Shown here piece after piece: positions 14,330 to 29,599 of a DNA stretch of 64,000 bases (position 1 is the first letter of the stretch; every line of letters begins with the position of its first letter). This DNA comes from Latrodectus hesperus (Eukaryota; Arthropoda; Arachnida; Araneae; Theridiidae): NCBI GenBank assembly GCA_037975125.1, contig CM075852.1, positions 14,508,011 through 14,572,010 of the forward strand, given 5' to 3'. A program made the translations under genes and the position numbers. Under the pieces are notes generated by a model that saw nothing but the letters and a program-made list of their open reading frames with translations, made no database searches and had not been told where the DNA came from.

Positions 14330-17300
14330 TATGAACACTTCATTGGTTGTGAAAGCAATAGAAAAATAACTTAGAATATAATCAAAAGGGCTGATAACTG
14401 TTTGCTATCTAGTTATCTACATAAATGAGTGAAAGAGGGATGTTGATCAGAATTTGACGAATTGCTGTCAGTAAAACTAAAATAAAGTGCAATCTTTTAT
14501 TTCGTGGCAAAATCACGAAATAAAGTTTTTGTAATACGGTTTTATAACAATGATTGGAAGAATAAAACAATTTAAATAGCATTTTTATATTACTAAGCCA
14601 TTGTTAAATCATAAGTTAAATCATTGTCATATTAAATGAGTGAAATAGATATTTATAATTTATAAAATGGTATTACTTTTTTAAAACAAATATTTTTTGC
14701 ATTTTTTTAACTTACTTTTGTTATTAATCATTCACAGAGAGAATGAATTTAATACTGTTTACGTTGCGGCAAAATGAATTCTTTGCGTTCTTAAAATACT
14801 TGAAAATAAATGAAATTAAGCGAATCGCAAATTTTTTCGGCTAAAGTAATGATAAAACCTTTAAAATATGTATAAACTTTAATATGTGTGTGGGTTCCTA
14901 AATATAAATATCAAAATATATCTTTTCTTAGACATTATAGAATATTTAAACGTATTCAATTTTGAAAATTCCGAAATTATTTTATGAATTTATTATTTTA
15001 TTTTATTAAATCATTCTACTTAATCAATCTATTTTATTTAATAATAAAAATTATTAAACTAAATAAAAATTAATAAATAATGTAATTGGAACATAATATG
15101 TGAAAAACTTATAAAATCCTTGCAATATTTTAAATTGTCAATAAAAATAATGGAAACATTAAAAAAACATACGCAATTTTGTTGATGAATGCCTGTTATG
15201 ATAAATGTTAGACGTTTCAATAATGTATGTAATTAAAATCTACTTTTGATAAATTTTCCATACGAAATTTATAATAATTCGCCCAGTATTAATTAAGGAC
15301 GGAATCTTATAAATTTTTGGGCTTTAATATGGAGGATATCAGTTTAAATTCCACTATCTTCTCTTTCTTGACAAAAAAATGAGCTGAGTAATTTATTTGA
15401 AAGAATAACCATATACGAACAGTACATAAAATATGTGTTGTAATAGTTAATTATAATACTGTACTAAAATTGACATGCGTATATTGTGATATATTTTAAG
15501 GTGATTTTTACAATAAGTCTAAATAAATCTCCTCTACAGTATTTTAACGATGTTTGTGATCAACAAAATAGCGTTAAATAAGTCAAATTTACATTTAATT
15601 TTTTAAAATTAAAAACGTACGAAGCATACTTTTCATGTAGATTTTGAATTTGCCAAGAATTGTTTTTTCTTTTAATGTAATCTTTTGACTGATGATTGTA
15701 ACTAGAGAATACTTGAAAATAGGGCTCATTTTCTGAAAATTACTTATAATTCCTCAAATACATTTTCAAAATATGAAAATTTATATCTTAAGATATTTGC
15801 ATACTTGTTTGCTCTTGAAAATCTCCCTATTTTATAAATTATATTTGTACTATTTAATAGATTTCTAAAACAAAACTTAAATGCAAATATATCCATGAAT
15901 TGAATTTTGAAGTTTAATTTGATTGAGCCCAAAATCCTTTTATTGTATTTTAAAATGTTTTGGTAGGTAAAAAATGTCACTTAGTTGAAGTAATTTTGAT
16001 GGAAATAGATCAGGTCTGTAAAGGAAATGTATTAAAATGCTTTACTTTTTATAAAATAGTTGAGTTTTAATGGTGTGGGAGTTGGGTTAACTTGAAAGTG
16101 AATAACGCCCCGACCAGTTTGTAAAGTGTTTTTGAATTAATTGTGTCTATCACAAGTTGTTCAAGAGCCATTAACATCAGACAAAATTAATTTTAGAGCT
16201 TTTTTGGCAGGAACTTGATGAATAGTGGTTAGCGTTGGTTGAAAAAAACCTGAACATCACCTCTTTTGCATTTTGAACAAAGCCTGATTTCGTTTATTTC
16301 AACTTTTCACTACCAGCTAGTTATTTCATAAATCCTAAATTTTTAGACAGAATAAAATCAAAATCTGTCATTCAAGTTTATTTTATTAACCATAAAGTGG
16401 TCGTTCCAGATGAGATCGTGGCTACTTCAATTTATTGCAATTCTCATCAGTTTAAAAGTATCCATGACGTCAGGTAGCGTTTTACTTATGTCCCATTGTA
16501 TTGAGACGGCGTCCGTCTTGTCCTGTCTTCAAATCGCATTCTTTGAGCGGCAGCAAACTGGGCGAAGTTCACCATCCAATGTCTGAGATTATTTTGATAA
16601 TAAAATGATTTCTTATGTAAGGAACAAGGAGTTGAGAAGGCGTTTTCGATTGATTCAAGTCATTAATACGTTGACAATAGATCAGCAGAAAAAGTTAAGT
16701 GAAAAAGACAAGACAAAATGTCCACTTTATGGTACTATAAATAGGAAAGAATGCATTTAAATTTTTAAAAATTTCATTAATTAATAGAATTCTAAATTAA
16801 TAATTACAATATTTTTTATTATTTTGATTATGTGGAGAAAAACATAAAAGTTTAGAATATAAAATTCTTAATAGAAAAATCTGAAGAATTATTACAGTAT
16901 GCAAGACAGAAAAAATCCAAAAATTTAAATGCTTTTTCAGAATAAAAATTTAAAATGGCCTCGTGAGATTAGGCTGAAAAGTGGAGATTTATTGTTGAAT
17001 AACGGACATTTTGTTTCTGAGTGCATTAATAACAGATCGAATACTTGCTTCTTGGGTCTCCTCTCTTGCGATTAGTAAATATGGCCCTCTTTTTATGGGA
17101 TGCGTTGTCTTAAACCAAGTGCAGAATGATATTTCAAGGAAGCTTCTATTACTTTTCTGGTGCTCGGTTATTAACTATACACGGTATCAAACAACATGAG
17201 TTAAAAGTAAAAATAAATTTGAAATAAAAAATAAAAATTATTCTACTCCATAAAATTAATACCATAAAATTTTGATTCAAAATAATAGATATTAAAAGAA

Positions 17301-18160
17301 TGAAAGTATAGTAATAAAAAGAATGAAATTATTTTACAAAGAACAATATAATTGAAATAAAAGTTATAAGCTCATCAATAATACTATATGCAATAAAAAA
17401 TAATAATAATGTTATCCTTGAATAATAATGTTGCTTTTTAAAAGCAACTATTTCTAAAATTATGTAGGCTTTGAAAATGAAGTATAAAAATGAGAAATTA
17501 AATAAAAATTCATTTTAAACTAATCTTAAATATAGCTTTAAGGAATATATATCTTATTACATTCTTCTATGCAAATTTGTTCTCAGTTACTTACATGTTT
17601 ATTTAAAAATTATTTTCCGAGTTTCAACTGATTTAATTGAAATTTATAAAAATATAAATTCCTACAGTCATCGGTGTTGCTTATGAAATAAATTGAATTT
17701 TTTATGTACTATGTAAAATTACTTTACACAATGGGAGATGTTTTGATTTGTAAATAATCCTATTATACATATTTTTTAGAAAATTGAATTCCGAAATAAA
17801 TTTTAATGAGCTGCTACTAATTATTTATACAATTATATTTCTGCAAAATTAAAATATCAAATTTAAAAAGCTAATATTTTTCGAAAAATCTGATTTAAAC
17901 AGTAAAAATATCTTGCATTAATTTTAGTTTAATAATTTGAAATATAATTATCATTAAAAAGGAAATATTTGTTCATTTTACTGAAAATGTTCTTTATGTA
18001 AATGGAAAAACATAAAACATGTTGAGACTCTCTTTTTTGATTTCGTTCACTTTAATAATTAATTTAATTATTCTGTACTATTTTTGCTTGAGTCCTAACT
18101 GATTTCCTTGATTAACTCTATCTTTTTTTCATATATGTATGGAGTCTATAAGGAGAATAC
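14330..18160. other. AT-rich spacer, nothing recognised
   Basis: Very AT-rich. A slightly more GC-rich patch at about 16430-16590 shows no motif I can name. Open frames at 15744-15980 (-) and 17011-17199 (+) are not recognisable. Confidence 0.5.
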
Positions 18161-18169
18161 TTGTCATCT

Positions 18170-18900
18170 GGTTGCATTGCACATTGTCATAGGGATCTTG
18201 CACCTGGTATGACGGTGTGCACAGCCATGAGGTACTTCACATGATTCTGGATGTGATATCATCTTGAAGATAATCATCATGATGAGGAATCGATGTTAGT
18301 ATGAACGGTGATCGGTATATTTTGATATTTTTAGACTAATGATTATAACTTTACGCTCCCAAGGCACAGGTCTGAGGTTCAAATCTCGGGAGGGGCAAGG
18401 TCGACTTAGCCTTTCATTCCTCCAGTAGGACGATAAACTGAGTACCAAGCATGTTTGAGAACTAAACACTGAGGGTCTCACGTTAGGCTGACCACCTAAC
18501 AGAGACATATGCTTCGCACTCCAAGGCCCCTTGGTCATGAAAACAGTTATGGGCACTTTAGGCCTTGGCTCACATGGGCTGTCGTGCCAAGGAGTTTAGT
18601 TTAGATTGTAACTTTTCCTCAAGATCTGGGAAGTGACATCTTTCATCGAGATAATACAAGAACACTTATGTTTGCCCATCCAGTACAGAGGTGACTGATC
18701 GTTGTCTTGCTTGCACAATCGCTTGAGTCATCATTTGAAAACATAGGATCCTTGATTGCTGAGAGACTGGCCCACCAAACCTTTCCATCTACTACAACTG
18801 AAGAAGTAGGATATGAACTTGAAGCAACTTATAATAATGACTCAAGCTATGTCTATTTCCAATCAAAATGCAGTTAGATTCCACTCCTAATCAAATAAGG
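18170..18900 (+). pseudogene. Tc1-like transposase relic, split by a SINE
   Basis: The best part is 18640-18840 on the + strand. It reads FHRDNTRTLMFAHPVQR (equivalent of the Q-Q-D-N-A-R-P-H block with the second catalytic Asp), then LLAQSLESSFENIGSLIAER (equivalent of the S-P-D-L-S-P-I-E-x-x-W block, with the Pro-Ile-Glu replaced), then LAHQTFPSTTTEE. Sequence at about 18170-18300 appears to be an earlier part of the same gene but is very degenerate. The relic is interrupted by a SINE at 18353-18603 flanked by a near-perfect 12-base duplication. It is the same broad Tc1 group as the better-preserved element at 30909-32310. Confidence 0.65.
18353..18603 (+). repeat. tRNA-headed SINE family B, copy 1, with target-site duplication
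   Basis: Flanked by GATTATAACTTT (18341-18352) and GATTGTAACTTT (18604-18615), 11 of 12 identical. It contains a pol III B box-like GAGGTTCAAATCTC (18371-18384), then the family core 'CGATAAACTGAGTACCAAGC', 'GAACTAAACACT', 'TTAGGCTGACC', 'GGTCATGAAAACAG' and 'ATGGGCACT'. The same core is seen at 34525-34745, 46661-46933 and, inverted, 55243-55441. Open frames across it are not genes. Confidence 0.8.
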
Positions 18901-19393
18901 AACGTTTTAGTCACCAAGTTTGGTAATTACTTCTACTAGTTTCGCAGCTCTATAAATGCTAAAGCTGATTGTAAATTTAATAATTTTGTCCTCCTGTCAT
19001 ATTGCTTATAAACATTCTTTTTTCTTTATTTTCCACAGTGATGCAATTTTAACTGCCAGCAATAGTTTGGAATGTTAGTTTGTATTTTATGCATCGCCGC
19101 AATCTATTTAAAAAATTGTTTCAAAATTCAGTATTTTTCAGTACACTGTGTCAAAAGTCTGTGTTACAATATCACACGTTATTTCTTATAAGGACAATAT
19201 GATAGACATGTGCTTCATTTTAATTAGCCAGTAAGATTAAAAACGTTGGTGTCTTTAAAAAGTCAATATTAACATAAAATCAACACTGCGTTAAATTAGA
19301 AAAACAAGCCATTTTGAAAGCATGTCTGTCACTGCAAAGCAATGGATTCTGACTATGATGTTTCAAGGCAGCGAAAGATTGACTCAAATACCT

Positions 19394-19942
19394 TTATCTA
19401 CAACATACTTTCAGCAGAAATGCTACTGCTAATCTTATGATCACATCGATAGGATTCTGTTGATAATTCCTAAAACATTTCAAATTCAATTGAAAACAGA
19501 GTCTACTTATTAAAAACTGATGGTTAGATGTGTGGGTGGTGACAATCAAGTGAGAATATGAACTCGAATTGTTGTTGTTGTTACTAATGACACTTGGATA
19601 AGCCAAGCTTACTATGCCTTGGTTATACGAGTTTAAGTCAATTGGGAGCGTCTTTCGTTTAATCAGAGCACCATGAAGGTGAAAGTACGATTTGCTCTTC
19701 AAATCCTCCGATAGATGGCAGCACAAGAGGATCCACTCCCTTAATTTTGGTATTGATCTGAAGGTGGAGTAAATTTTCTCCAGACCATTGCACCCATGTT
19801 GATTGCTCAACGACCGACCACAGGACTTTCGATTCCACAGATTTAACGAGCACGCACATCGCATGCACTCGATAAGGCTTTGGCGGCATTGGGAGAACTC
19901 GAATTGTAACAGTACACAGTATAAGACCGATAGTTGTTCCAT
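19394..19942 (-). other. Unrecognised 182-codon open frame
   Basis: An open frame unusually long for this DNA, starting M-E-Q-L-S-V-L and containing a Cys-rich first half and an Asn/Ser run encoded by an (AAC)n stretch (19570-19586). The region 19650-19940 is more GC-rich than its flanks. I recognise no domain. The microsatellite and low-complexity second half argue against a host protein; a repeat-derived frame, for example part of an LTR, is possible. No splice sites or polyadenylation signal support it. Confidence 0.25.
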
Positions 19943-20079
19943 GATATAAATCGAATTCTCCGACTAAATCGAAGGTAGGGTCAACTGAAAATTAATATAT
20001 TTAGCTACTCGTAAACTACTCGGAGCATCAACTTCATGAAACCGAATAATAATTCCGAAAATCTGCCATGCCTCCTGGT

Positions 20080-20535
20080 TCGGAATCATTCGCAATAGAT
20101 TTCATGGACATTCTGAAAATGATTTTTTTCAACTGTATCTCTAAACATGTCACCCGTGTAGGACGTTGTTCAAAAATTATTTGTGTTCAAAATCCTTCAC
20201 TCGATTTAATAATTGGCAGTTGAAAAAACTAGATAACTGAATGGCTATTGGAAACTTCTGACATTTTGTTGATTCCCATCCATATCGATTTATTATTAGA
20301 TCTTAATCATTCGAAATTAGTTTCATGAACATTCTGAAAATGAGTTGTACACTTAAACCCCGGAACACAAGTCCCTCAGAGCATATATAGGACATTCTTC
20401 AAAAATTGTTTGTGCTCAAAATCCTGCACTAACACCAATAATAAACAGATGAAGAAGCCAGATGACTTAATGAACATTGAAGACTTTGACTGCTTGTGGA
20501 GTCATTATCAAATATATTGACTGCAATTTTCTGGC
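20080..20535. repeat. Two-copy diverged tandem duplication, unit about 221 bases
   Basis: The blocks TTTCATGGACATTCTGAAAA (about 20100), GGACGTTGTTCAAAAATTA (about 20161), GTGTTCAAAATCCTTCACT and TAGATAACTGAATGG recur as TTTCATGAACATTCTGAAAA (20321), GGACATTCTTCAAAAATTG, GTGCTCAAAATCCTGCACT and CAGATGACTTAATGA. The period is about 221. A shared left lead AATCATTCG precedes both. Confidence 0.75.
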
Positions 20536-22916
20536 CCAAAAAGCATTCCATGTCTTTTGATACTTAAGTATCTTAAGCATTAAAGCGTTTCCTTAATATC
20601 ATCCAGCAATTTTTTTTATCTTAAGCATATTTATTCATGACTTATCAAATATATTATCATCACGAGTCAAGTTAATTAAGATTTTTACCGTGATACTAAA
20701 ATAATGAAAGTTTTACCTAATTTCATTACTGAAATTTACATACGATTTGTTATGATAGGGAGATTATATTATAATGCTTTTCTCTCTCTCTTTATAAATT
20801 TTTAACTCATAATCTTAACTGAATTTAAACTAAACATAAGAATTTAACGAACAAAATGTTAACATGTTTTAAATTGAAAATTATTCAGAATAAAATGTGC
20901 TAATTAGATCTTTCCTGCAATATATTTTTTCGCTCCAAGTTAATTTGCTAATTTTAATTTTTAACGTCTTTCATATGAAATGGGAAAATTTCAGACGTGT
21001 TGTAAACTTATGTTATAAGTGAAAATTTAGATTTATATCACCTTGTGTAAATTAATTTGTAGGGAATAAACATTTAATTATATATTTTATTTTTTTATAT
21101 ATAAAGTCAAAATGTTTTTGTAATACATCTAAAAAAGTATTATGAATAGTTTAGTTTTGCAATTTTACATTTTTGTAAAAGAAAATTAGAATCGAAGCTT
21201 ATATTTCATTAAAAAAAATCAAAACTCATTTTAATGATAAAAAAATTTAAAAATAATTTAAAAATTATATACTTATAAATTGCAATTTTTGACAAACTAA
21301 TATAAAATATATTTTGTATTTGAAAATGTATTATTCTTATTATTATTTTGGGAATGTATAATATCTCTTTACTTTTCCTTCTTTAATTGTTAAATTGTAA
21401 ATATTTTACCATTAATATGTTTTATTTAGGTTATTAAGTAACATTTAAAAAATAAGCAATTAATCTGAAATTCTACTAAATAATTTGGAACATGATCTTA
21501 TTTCTTATAATTACTCATGAGCTCATTGAAAATGAACTTAGGGATGAAATTGAAGCTTTTTAATGATGAGAAATTTTTGCAAAATTTGACAAGCAATTTT
21601 AAGACTACTCTATTTTATGTAAATGCCATTTGCAAAGATAATGTAAGGAAAAGAAAAAAAAAAGCACGGAGAAAAATATTTGAAGCAATCAATAGAAAAA
21701 AGCTAAAATCTGAGAAATTTTAATTTCTGTGCCTAAAATAATTTGCAATTGAATACTTTCATTTTAGATGATAATATAGTTTTTCAAGTTCAGAAAGTGA
21801 AAGAGCTTTTTTTATCTTTAGTACACACTAAATTATTAAATAAACAGCTTGCCATAAAAATTAATTTTCCATGAAATGTATTAATGAAAGCTACATTTCA
21901 TATTTATGTTAATCATATCTAAAATTGAATTTTCTGTATCTTGATTGTGTATTTTTCATCATAAAGCAAAGTATGTCAGCTGATTAAAAACTTTTAAGCG
22001 ACGACATCCTTCGTGTTTTCTAATTAATTAAAAATCTAGTTTCAGAAACATATTTTATTCAGAATAAGAAAAAGTAGGTCATATTTCACATTAGATATTA
22101 AAATATTAGACTGGTGTGATTCAAATGTAATATAAAAATATCCGAAAATATCTCCATCGATTAATAAAAAATAAACATTCTTATATATAGTTAAAACTGA
22201 ATATTTTAAGAGCAGTTAGGAACTATTATCTTTTATTTTCAGGATCGATAAACCATGAGAGATAAGAAATGAGACTGGTTACGGAAGCATTAGTTAAAAA
22301 TTATATAACTATAAAAATTTTTAAAGTTTCTTTATCTTTGAAAATGAGGTGATTTGTAAAGGGAAATGGATTTTAAATGAAGGTAAATTTAGCTTCGATT
22401 TAACGATTTTTTTTTAATCCATGTCATTCCCCTTTAATTATGTGAGGCGTTTCAAGATAAAATAAAAGTAAAAAATTGAAGCCTAATGATTATTTTCAAA
22501 TTTAATTTAACTTAATCATTTCATAATACTGATATATGTTAGCATAAATTGAAAACATCCTTAAATTGAGATTCATTATATTTTATGACTTTTATATAAT
22601 GTTTTGGTTTCAAAATTGTTATGTTACAGAAGAAATTAAATAAAGCTATCTTTGGAATTTTGAAATATTTATCAGTTTAAAATGAAACTGCAAATTTACT
22701 GACTGTTCATTGTGTGAATTCACTATCTGAAATATCACTAGTTAATAGCCTCAGAAAATTATCAAAAACGAAATTTATGCAAAAAACTTCAACGAGAAAG
22801 ACTAATCAGTTGAAATATAATATTAATTATAAACAGATATTTTATAATTGACATATTCTGTTTCATTTTAAAGTTTTGGAGATAATTTATTTTCACTTAA
22901 TAGCATTACGCAATTA
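20536..22916. other. AT-rich spacer, nothing recognised
   Basis: No long open frame or named repeat. A lysine-rich 68-codon frame at 21517-21723 (+) reflects base composition. Confidence 0.5.
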
Positions 22917-22918
22917 TA

Positions 22919-24441
22919 CACCGCGTTGCATAATGATAGAACCACCATTTTTTTTCAGCCTAGCATACAGTAATTGGAATAAATGATTGAAATAAACATT
23001 TTTATTGAAAATATACAAAATAAGAATGACAATAACAAAGTAAAAACATTAATCATGTTTATATTTTCATGCAATAAAATAAAAAATACAAATTTTAGGT
23101 TGCAAAATGATAGTACCACCCATACTTTTTAGTGGAATAATCGATCCCAGAGAAGCATGCGCAGTTGGGTTTCAGCAAACAGGTATATAAAAGCTTCGCT
23201 TGATCAACTAACCTAACCTTACTTGCATTTATTGTGAGCACACGCATAGTTTATTGATTTGAAAAGGTGTCACTAAGTATGGATAGGAAAACGTTATCAG
23301 ATTTTGAAAAAGGATGGCTTTTAACCCAGCAGGATTGTCTTCGGTATATAGCAAGACATATTGGGCGTTCACTACACGTGGTTAGTAATTTTCTCCATCC
23401 AAATATGGGACAAAGAAATCCACTGGAAGATCTCGAAAGCTTACAAAGCAGCAAGAAAGGTTAGCTGTAAAGAAGTTAAAAGTTTGTGGAACATTGCACA
23501 GACTATCACGAGACCCCACCATCAAATTTCACAAGTCAATTTTATCCAGAATAGCTCGGCGGAACGAGCATCTTGAGTACACCAAAATGAAAACGCAACC
23601 GAGACTTACAGATCTTCACAAACGAAAAAGGATTCAATGGGCTAAAGAACACATGACTTGGAAAGAACAGTGGACTCAAGTAAAGTTCAGCGACGAAAAA
23701 AATGCAATCTAGATGGTCTTGACGGCTGGGCATTTTATTGGAGGGATCTCCGAAATGAGCCACACATTTTTTCTAAGAGACAGTGTGGGGGAGGATCATT
23801 AATGGTTTGGGCTGGATTTGGCAATGCTGGGCGGACTATCATTGTCTTCCCTACTGGTCGAATGAGAGCAATAGACTATCATGACTTGTTGGAAGAAAAT
23901 TTGTTGCCTTTTGGAGAAGAAATTCAAAGTCCATTTTGGAAGTTCCAACAGGACAATGTTGCAAACTCGTCTTGGGAATGGTTCCTGGGGAACGGAGTGC
24001 AGCTAATCGAATGGCCTGATTTTTCTCCTGACACGAACCCCATTGAAAACGTCTGGGGTATTCTAAGCAGGGCCCCCAACTGCATCAGTATTCAACAGTT
24101 CAAGAATTGAAAGAGTCTATTATTACAGAATGGGAAAATCTGAATGCAGATATACTCAAACGCTCAGTCGAAAGCATGCCTAATCAAAATTTTGAACTTA
24201 TAACCAAAAAGGGTGCTTTTATAAAGGATTAACTGAAAGTGGTTCTATCATTTTGCAACCTAAAAATTTTTATTTTTCAATTTTATTAAATGAAAGTATA
24301 AACATGAGTAATGTTTTTACTTTGTTATTGTCATTCTTATTTTGTATATTTTCAATAAAAATATTTATTTCAATCATTTATTCCAATTACTGTATGCTAG
24401 GCTGAAAATACATGGTGGTTCTATCACTATGCAACACAGTG
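22919..24441 (+). mobile_element. Tc1-like DNA transposon with long IR/DR-type inverted ends
   Basis: The 1523-base element is bracketed by TA (22917-22918 and 24442-24443). The left end CACCGCGTTGCATAATG matches the inverted right end CACTGTGTTGCATAGTG, and similarity continues for about 200 bases (22919-23124 against 24236-24441). Each inverted repeat contains two related direct repeats, an outer and an inner: GTTGCATAATGATAGAACC (22925-22943) and GTTGCAAAATGATAGTACC (23100-23118) on the left, and their mirror images at 24414-24437 and 24241-24260 on the right. This paired direct-repeat layout is the IR/DR architecture known from Sleeping Beauty-type Tc1 elements. It encloses a transposase pseudogene at 23279-24232. 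Confidence 0.9.
23279..24232 (+). pseudogene. Tc1-like transposase (DD34E type) with frameshifts and a small deletion
   Basis: The start MDRKTLSDFEKGWLL at 23279 begins a helix-turn-helix region (LRYIARHIGRSLHVVSNF). The frame then shifts near 23410 and again near 23500-23510, with SILSRIARRNEH further on. The catalytic region gives FSDEKK (first Asp, about 23690), GGGSLMVWAGFG (about 23787-23822), FQQDN (second Asp, about 23945) and NPIENVWG (Glu, about 24042-24060). Only 30 residues separate the second Asp from the Glu instead of the usual 34, because the block after Q-Q-D-N is short, suggesting a 12-base deletion. A last shift near 24095 leads to the C-terminal frame ending in TAA at 24230-24232. 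The gene is inactive but the domain order is complete. The start was chosen because the helix-turn-helix begins there. Confidence 0.85.
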
Positions 24442-24573
24442 TAACATAAATCAGCACAATTAACAGTAATAATATTTTCATTATATGTTTAATAAATACA
24501 TATAAATTTTTTATTTTACTCAATCATTTGTCTCTTATTATTTGATAATCCAAATAATTTAACTGAGGACTAC

Positions 24574-24575
<2 letters not shown>

Positions 24576-24665
<90 letters not shown>
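24576..24665. repeat. (TA)n microsatellite
   Basis: About 90 bases of TA repeats ending directly at the left end of the mariner-like element at 24666. Confidence 0.97.
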
Positions 24666-24667
<2 letters not shown>

Positions 24668-25672
24668 TAGGTGATTGTAAATTTCTAAATTGTTCTTACA
24701 AATTAAGAGGGATGATAGTACTCATCCATACAAGCAATAATTACATAGGAACATAGAGTCGCATTCCACTCTGAGAGCAAGAAAAGTGGAAGGTAGAAAC
24801 GCATCAAGAATCTATCACGAATTTGCAGTATGCAAATTTCCACAGAGAAGAAGCAGCATTTTCTTACATTGGTTACCGGAGAAAGCCAATCAGAGTAGAC
24901 GTTGTTCTTTAAGAAACGCAATCAACACGTTTGGTCTGACAACAATGCCCACTGTACAACCCTTCGTAGACACCAGCAGACATTTTCCGTGAACATGTGG
25001 GCAGGTATCCTTGGGATTACCAGGTAGGCCTTTACATCATGTTATACCGTTTGCCCGGCGCAACATACCATATTTTCTTGGAACAAGTGCTTCCCAGTTT
25101 GTCGCAGGCTGTTCCACTCCCCATCTTGAGAGACACGTGGTTTGTGCACGATGGAGCCCCAGCACATTTTTCCATGACGATCTGTAACTTTTTGAATGCC
25201 ACATATCCCGCACGATGGAATGTGGCTTGGCTTCCTCCTCATCGGACATCAAAACAATGGATTTTTTTCTTCTGGAGGCACATGAAATCCTTAGAGTGCG
25301 AGATTTGAGGACTCAACTGAAGATCTCGTGGCTAGAATCGTTGTTGCCGGGGGAAAATTTAATACGGCGCTAGGAATCTTCGAGAGGGAGCGTCTGCCGT
25401 TTCTTCGCTAGATGTCAACTGTGCAAAGACACACATGAGAGGCAGTTTGAACATTTGCTGTGAGGTTTTCACTCAATAATAAATATGATTGTGAAACTTT
25501 TGGTATTATTCATTCGCTTATCCAACACTGCTGTAAGTGTTGGGCAAGCACTGTCAAGTGGGAATGCCTCTCAGGGTGGAATGCGACCCTGTGTTCCTAA
25601 GTAATTATGGCTTGTCTGGATGGGTACTCTCACCCCTCATAATATGTAAGAACAATTTGGAATCCTCCTGGA
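24666..25672 (+). mobile_element. Internally deleted mariner-like (DUF4817-type) transposon with about 100-bp inverted ends
   Basis: The left segment (about 24682-24781) and the inverted right segment (25562-25660) match over about 100 bases: AAATTGTTCTTACA, then AGAGGGATGATAGTACTCAT against GAGGGGTGAGAGTACCCAT, then ATAATTAC, TAGGAACA and GTCGCATTCCAC. The outer tips are less well matched (CCTAGGTGATT against CCAGGAGGATT). The element abuts a (TA)n tract on its left, in keeping with TA targeting. At about 1.0 kb it is shorter than needed for a full transposase. The coding remnant lacks the middle that should carry the first catalytic Asp. Confidence 0.8.
24786..25450 (+). pseudogene. DUF4817-type mariner-superfamily transposase remnant
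   Basis: The N-terminal piece GRNASRIYHEFAVCKFPQRR (24792-24851) is followed after a deletion by HVWSDNNAHC and RRHQQTFSVNMWAGILG (about 24970-25018), then, after a stop and shift, FLEQVLPSL and FVHDGAPAHFS (25142-25175) carrying a catalytic-type Asp, and FFFWRHMKSL (about 25268-25297). A further shift leads into EDLVARIVVA and GIFERERLPFLR (about 25320-25410). These motifs match the arthropod transposase family annotated with a DUF4817 helix-turn-helix and the M-H-D-G-A-P-A-H-F signature (family knowledge). The last catalytic position, normally in S-P-D-L-T-P-x-D-F-F-x-W, is disrupted. Confidence 0.75.
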
Positions 25673-25904
25673 TGCATATTTGTATATATACACACTCACA
25701 AATACAAACCTCGATGAGCTTCACACAACTATCTTTCTTTAACAAACGAAAAAAATCAAACATTTTGTCAATAGAAGTAAAAAAAAAAAAAATTAATAAA
25801 TTATGTCAAAGTTTATTTAATCAATCTTTCGAGATAAGAGCATAAAGTTACAGGAATTAAAATTCGCAAATCACACATTTCGATTAAAACTATTCCTGTT
25901 TAGT

Positions 25905-26012
25905 TCACTTGTGGCCTGCTGGATAAAAAGCGCTGTTCTTATTAGAAGTTTCTGCGTTCAATCCCAGTCACTTGGGAAGTAGGTGTGCTTTTCAAAATCA
26001 TGTAAAACTATT
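25905..26012 (+). repeat. Possible tRNA-derived SINE head
   Basis: GTGGCCTGCTGGATAAAAAGC (A box-like, about 25911-25931) and GCGTTCAATCCCA (B box-like, about 25953-25965) occur in tRNA-like order. No clear A tail or duplication was found, so this is tentative. Confidence 0.4.
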
Positions 26013-26243
26013 ATGGTGAGTGCTTGAGAATTTTCCAACTTCCTTTGTTTATAACACAACAATAAAGCCGACTGTCTATGAAAATTCTCTCAAGAAAGCA
26101 ATACGTAGAGGATATTTCAAAAAATCTTTTTCATTAATTTCTCTCGCTGTTAGAATAATATCCAATATGAAAACTAAATTATTTACTTTCCTACATTTCC
26201 TAGTATCTTTTAAATAAGTTTTGAGTTACTAAGCAATTATTTT

Positions 26244-29280
<3,037 letters not shown>

Positions 29281-29284
29281 TATA

Positions 29285-29572
29285 AAGGTGAATCCCGGAC
29301 TGCACCTTAAGATGTTTGGAATACACATCCATAACCAAGCACCACGGTCAGGTGATGAGCTGATCTGCCCCCTCCTCTCCACATTCACGCCACACCAACG
29401 GAAAGACTGGATGTTGCAGATTATTGTGAACATGTCCCAAACCCACGGAGCTCCAGCATTCCACTCTGCTATCCCACTGCAAAGGATACTTCATGTTGTT
29501 GATCTTAACTGGAAGTGGTGGGAAACTACTGAGCTGCTGCAGCGCCCTCTTTCTGATAGAAGGACTCCATAA
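29285..29572 (+). repeat. GC-rich interspersed repeat family A, copy 3
   Basis: Begins GGTGAATCCCGGACTGCACC, comparable to the start of copy 1 (GAGCCCCGGACTGTACAC). It shares ACCACGGTCAGGTGATGAG, CCCCTCCTCTCCACATTCAC, GCCACACCA, CACGGAGCTCCAGCA and ATCTTAACTGGAAGTGG with the other two copies. The open frame across it (29288-29572) is a composition by-product. Confidence 0.75.
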
Positions 29573-29599
29573 GATTACGTGAAGTCGACCATGGTATTA

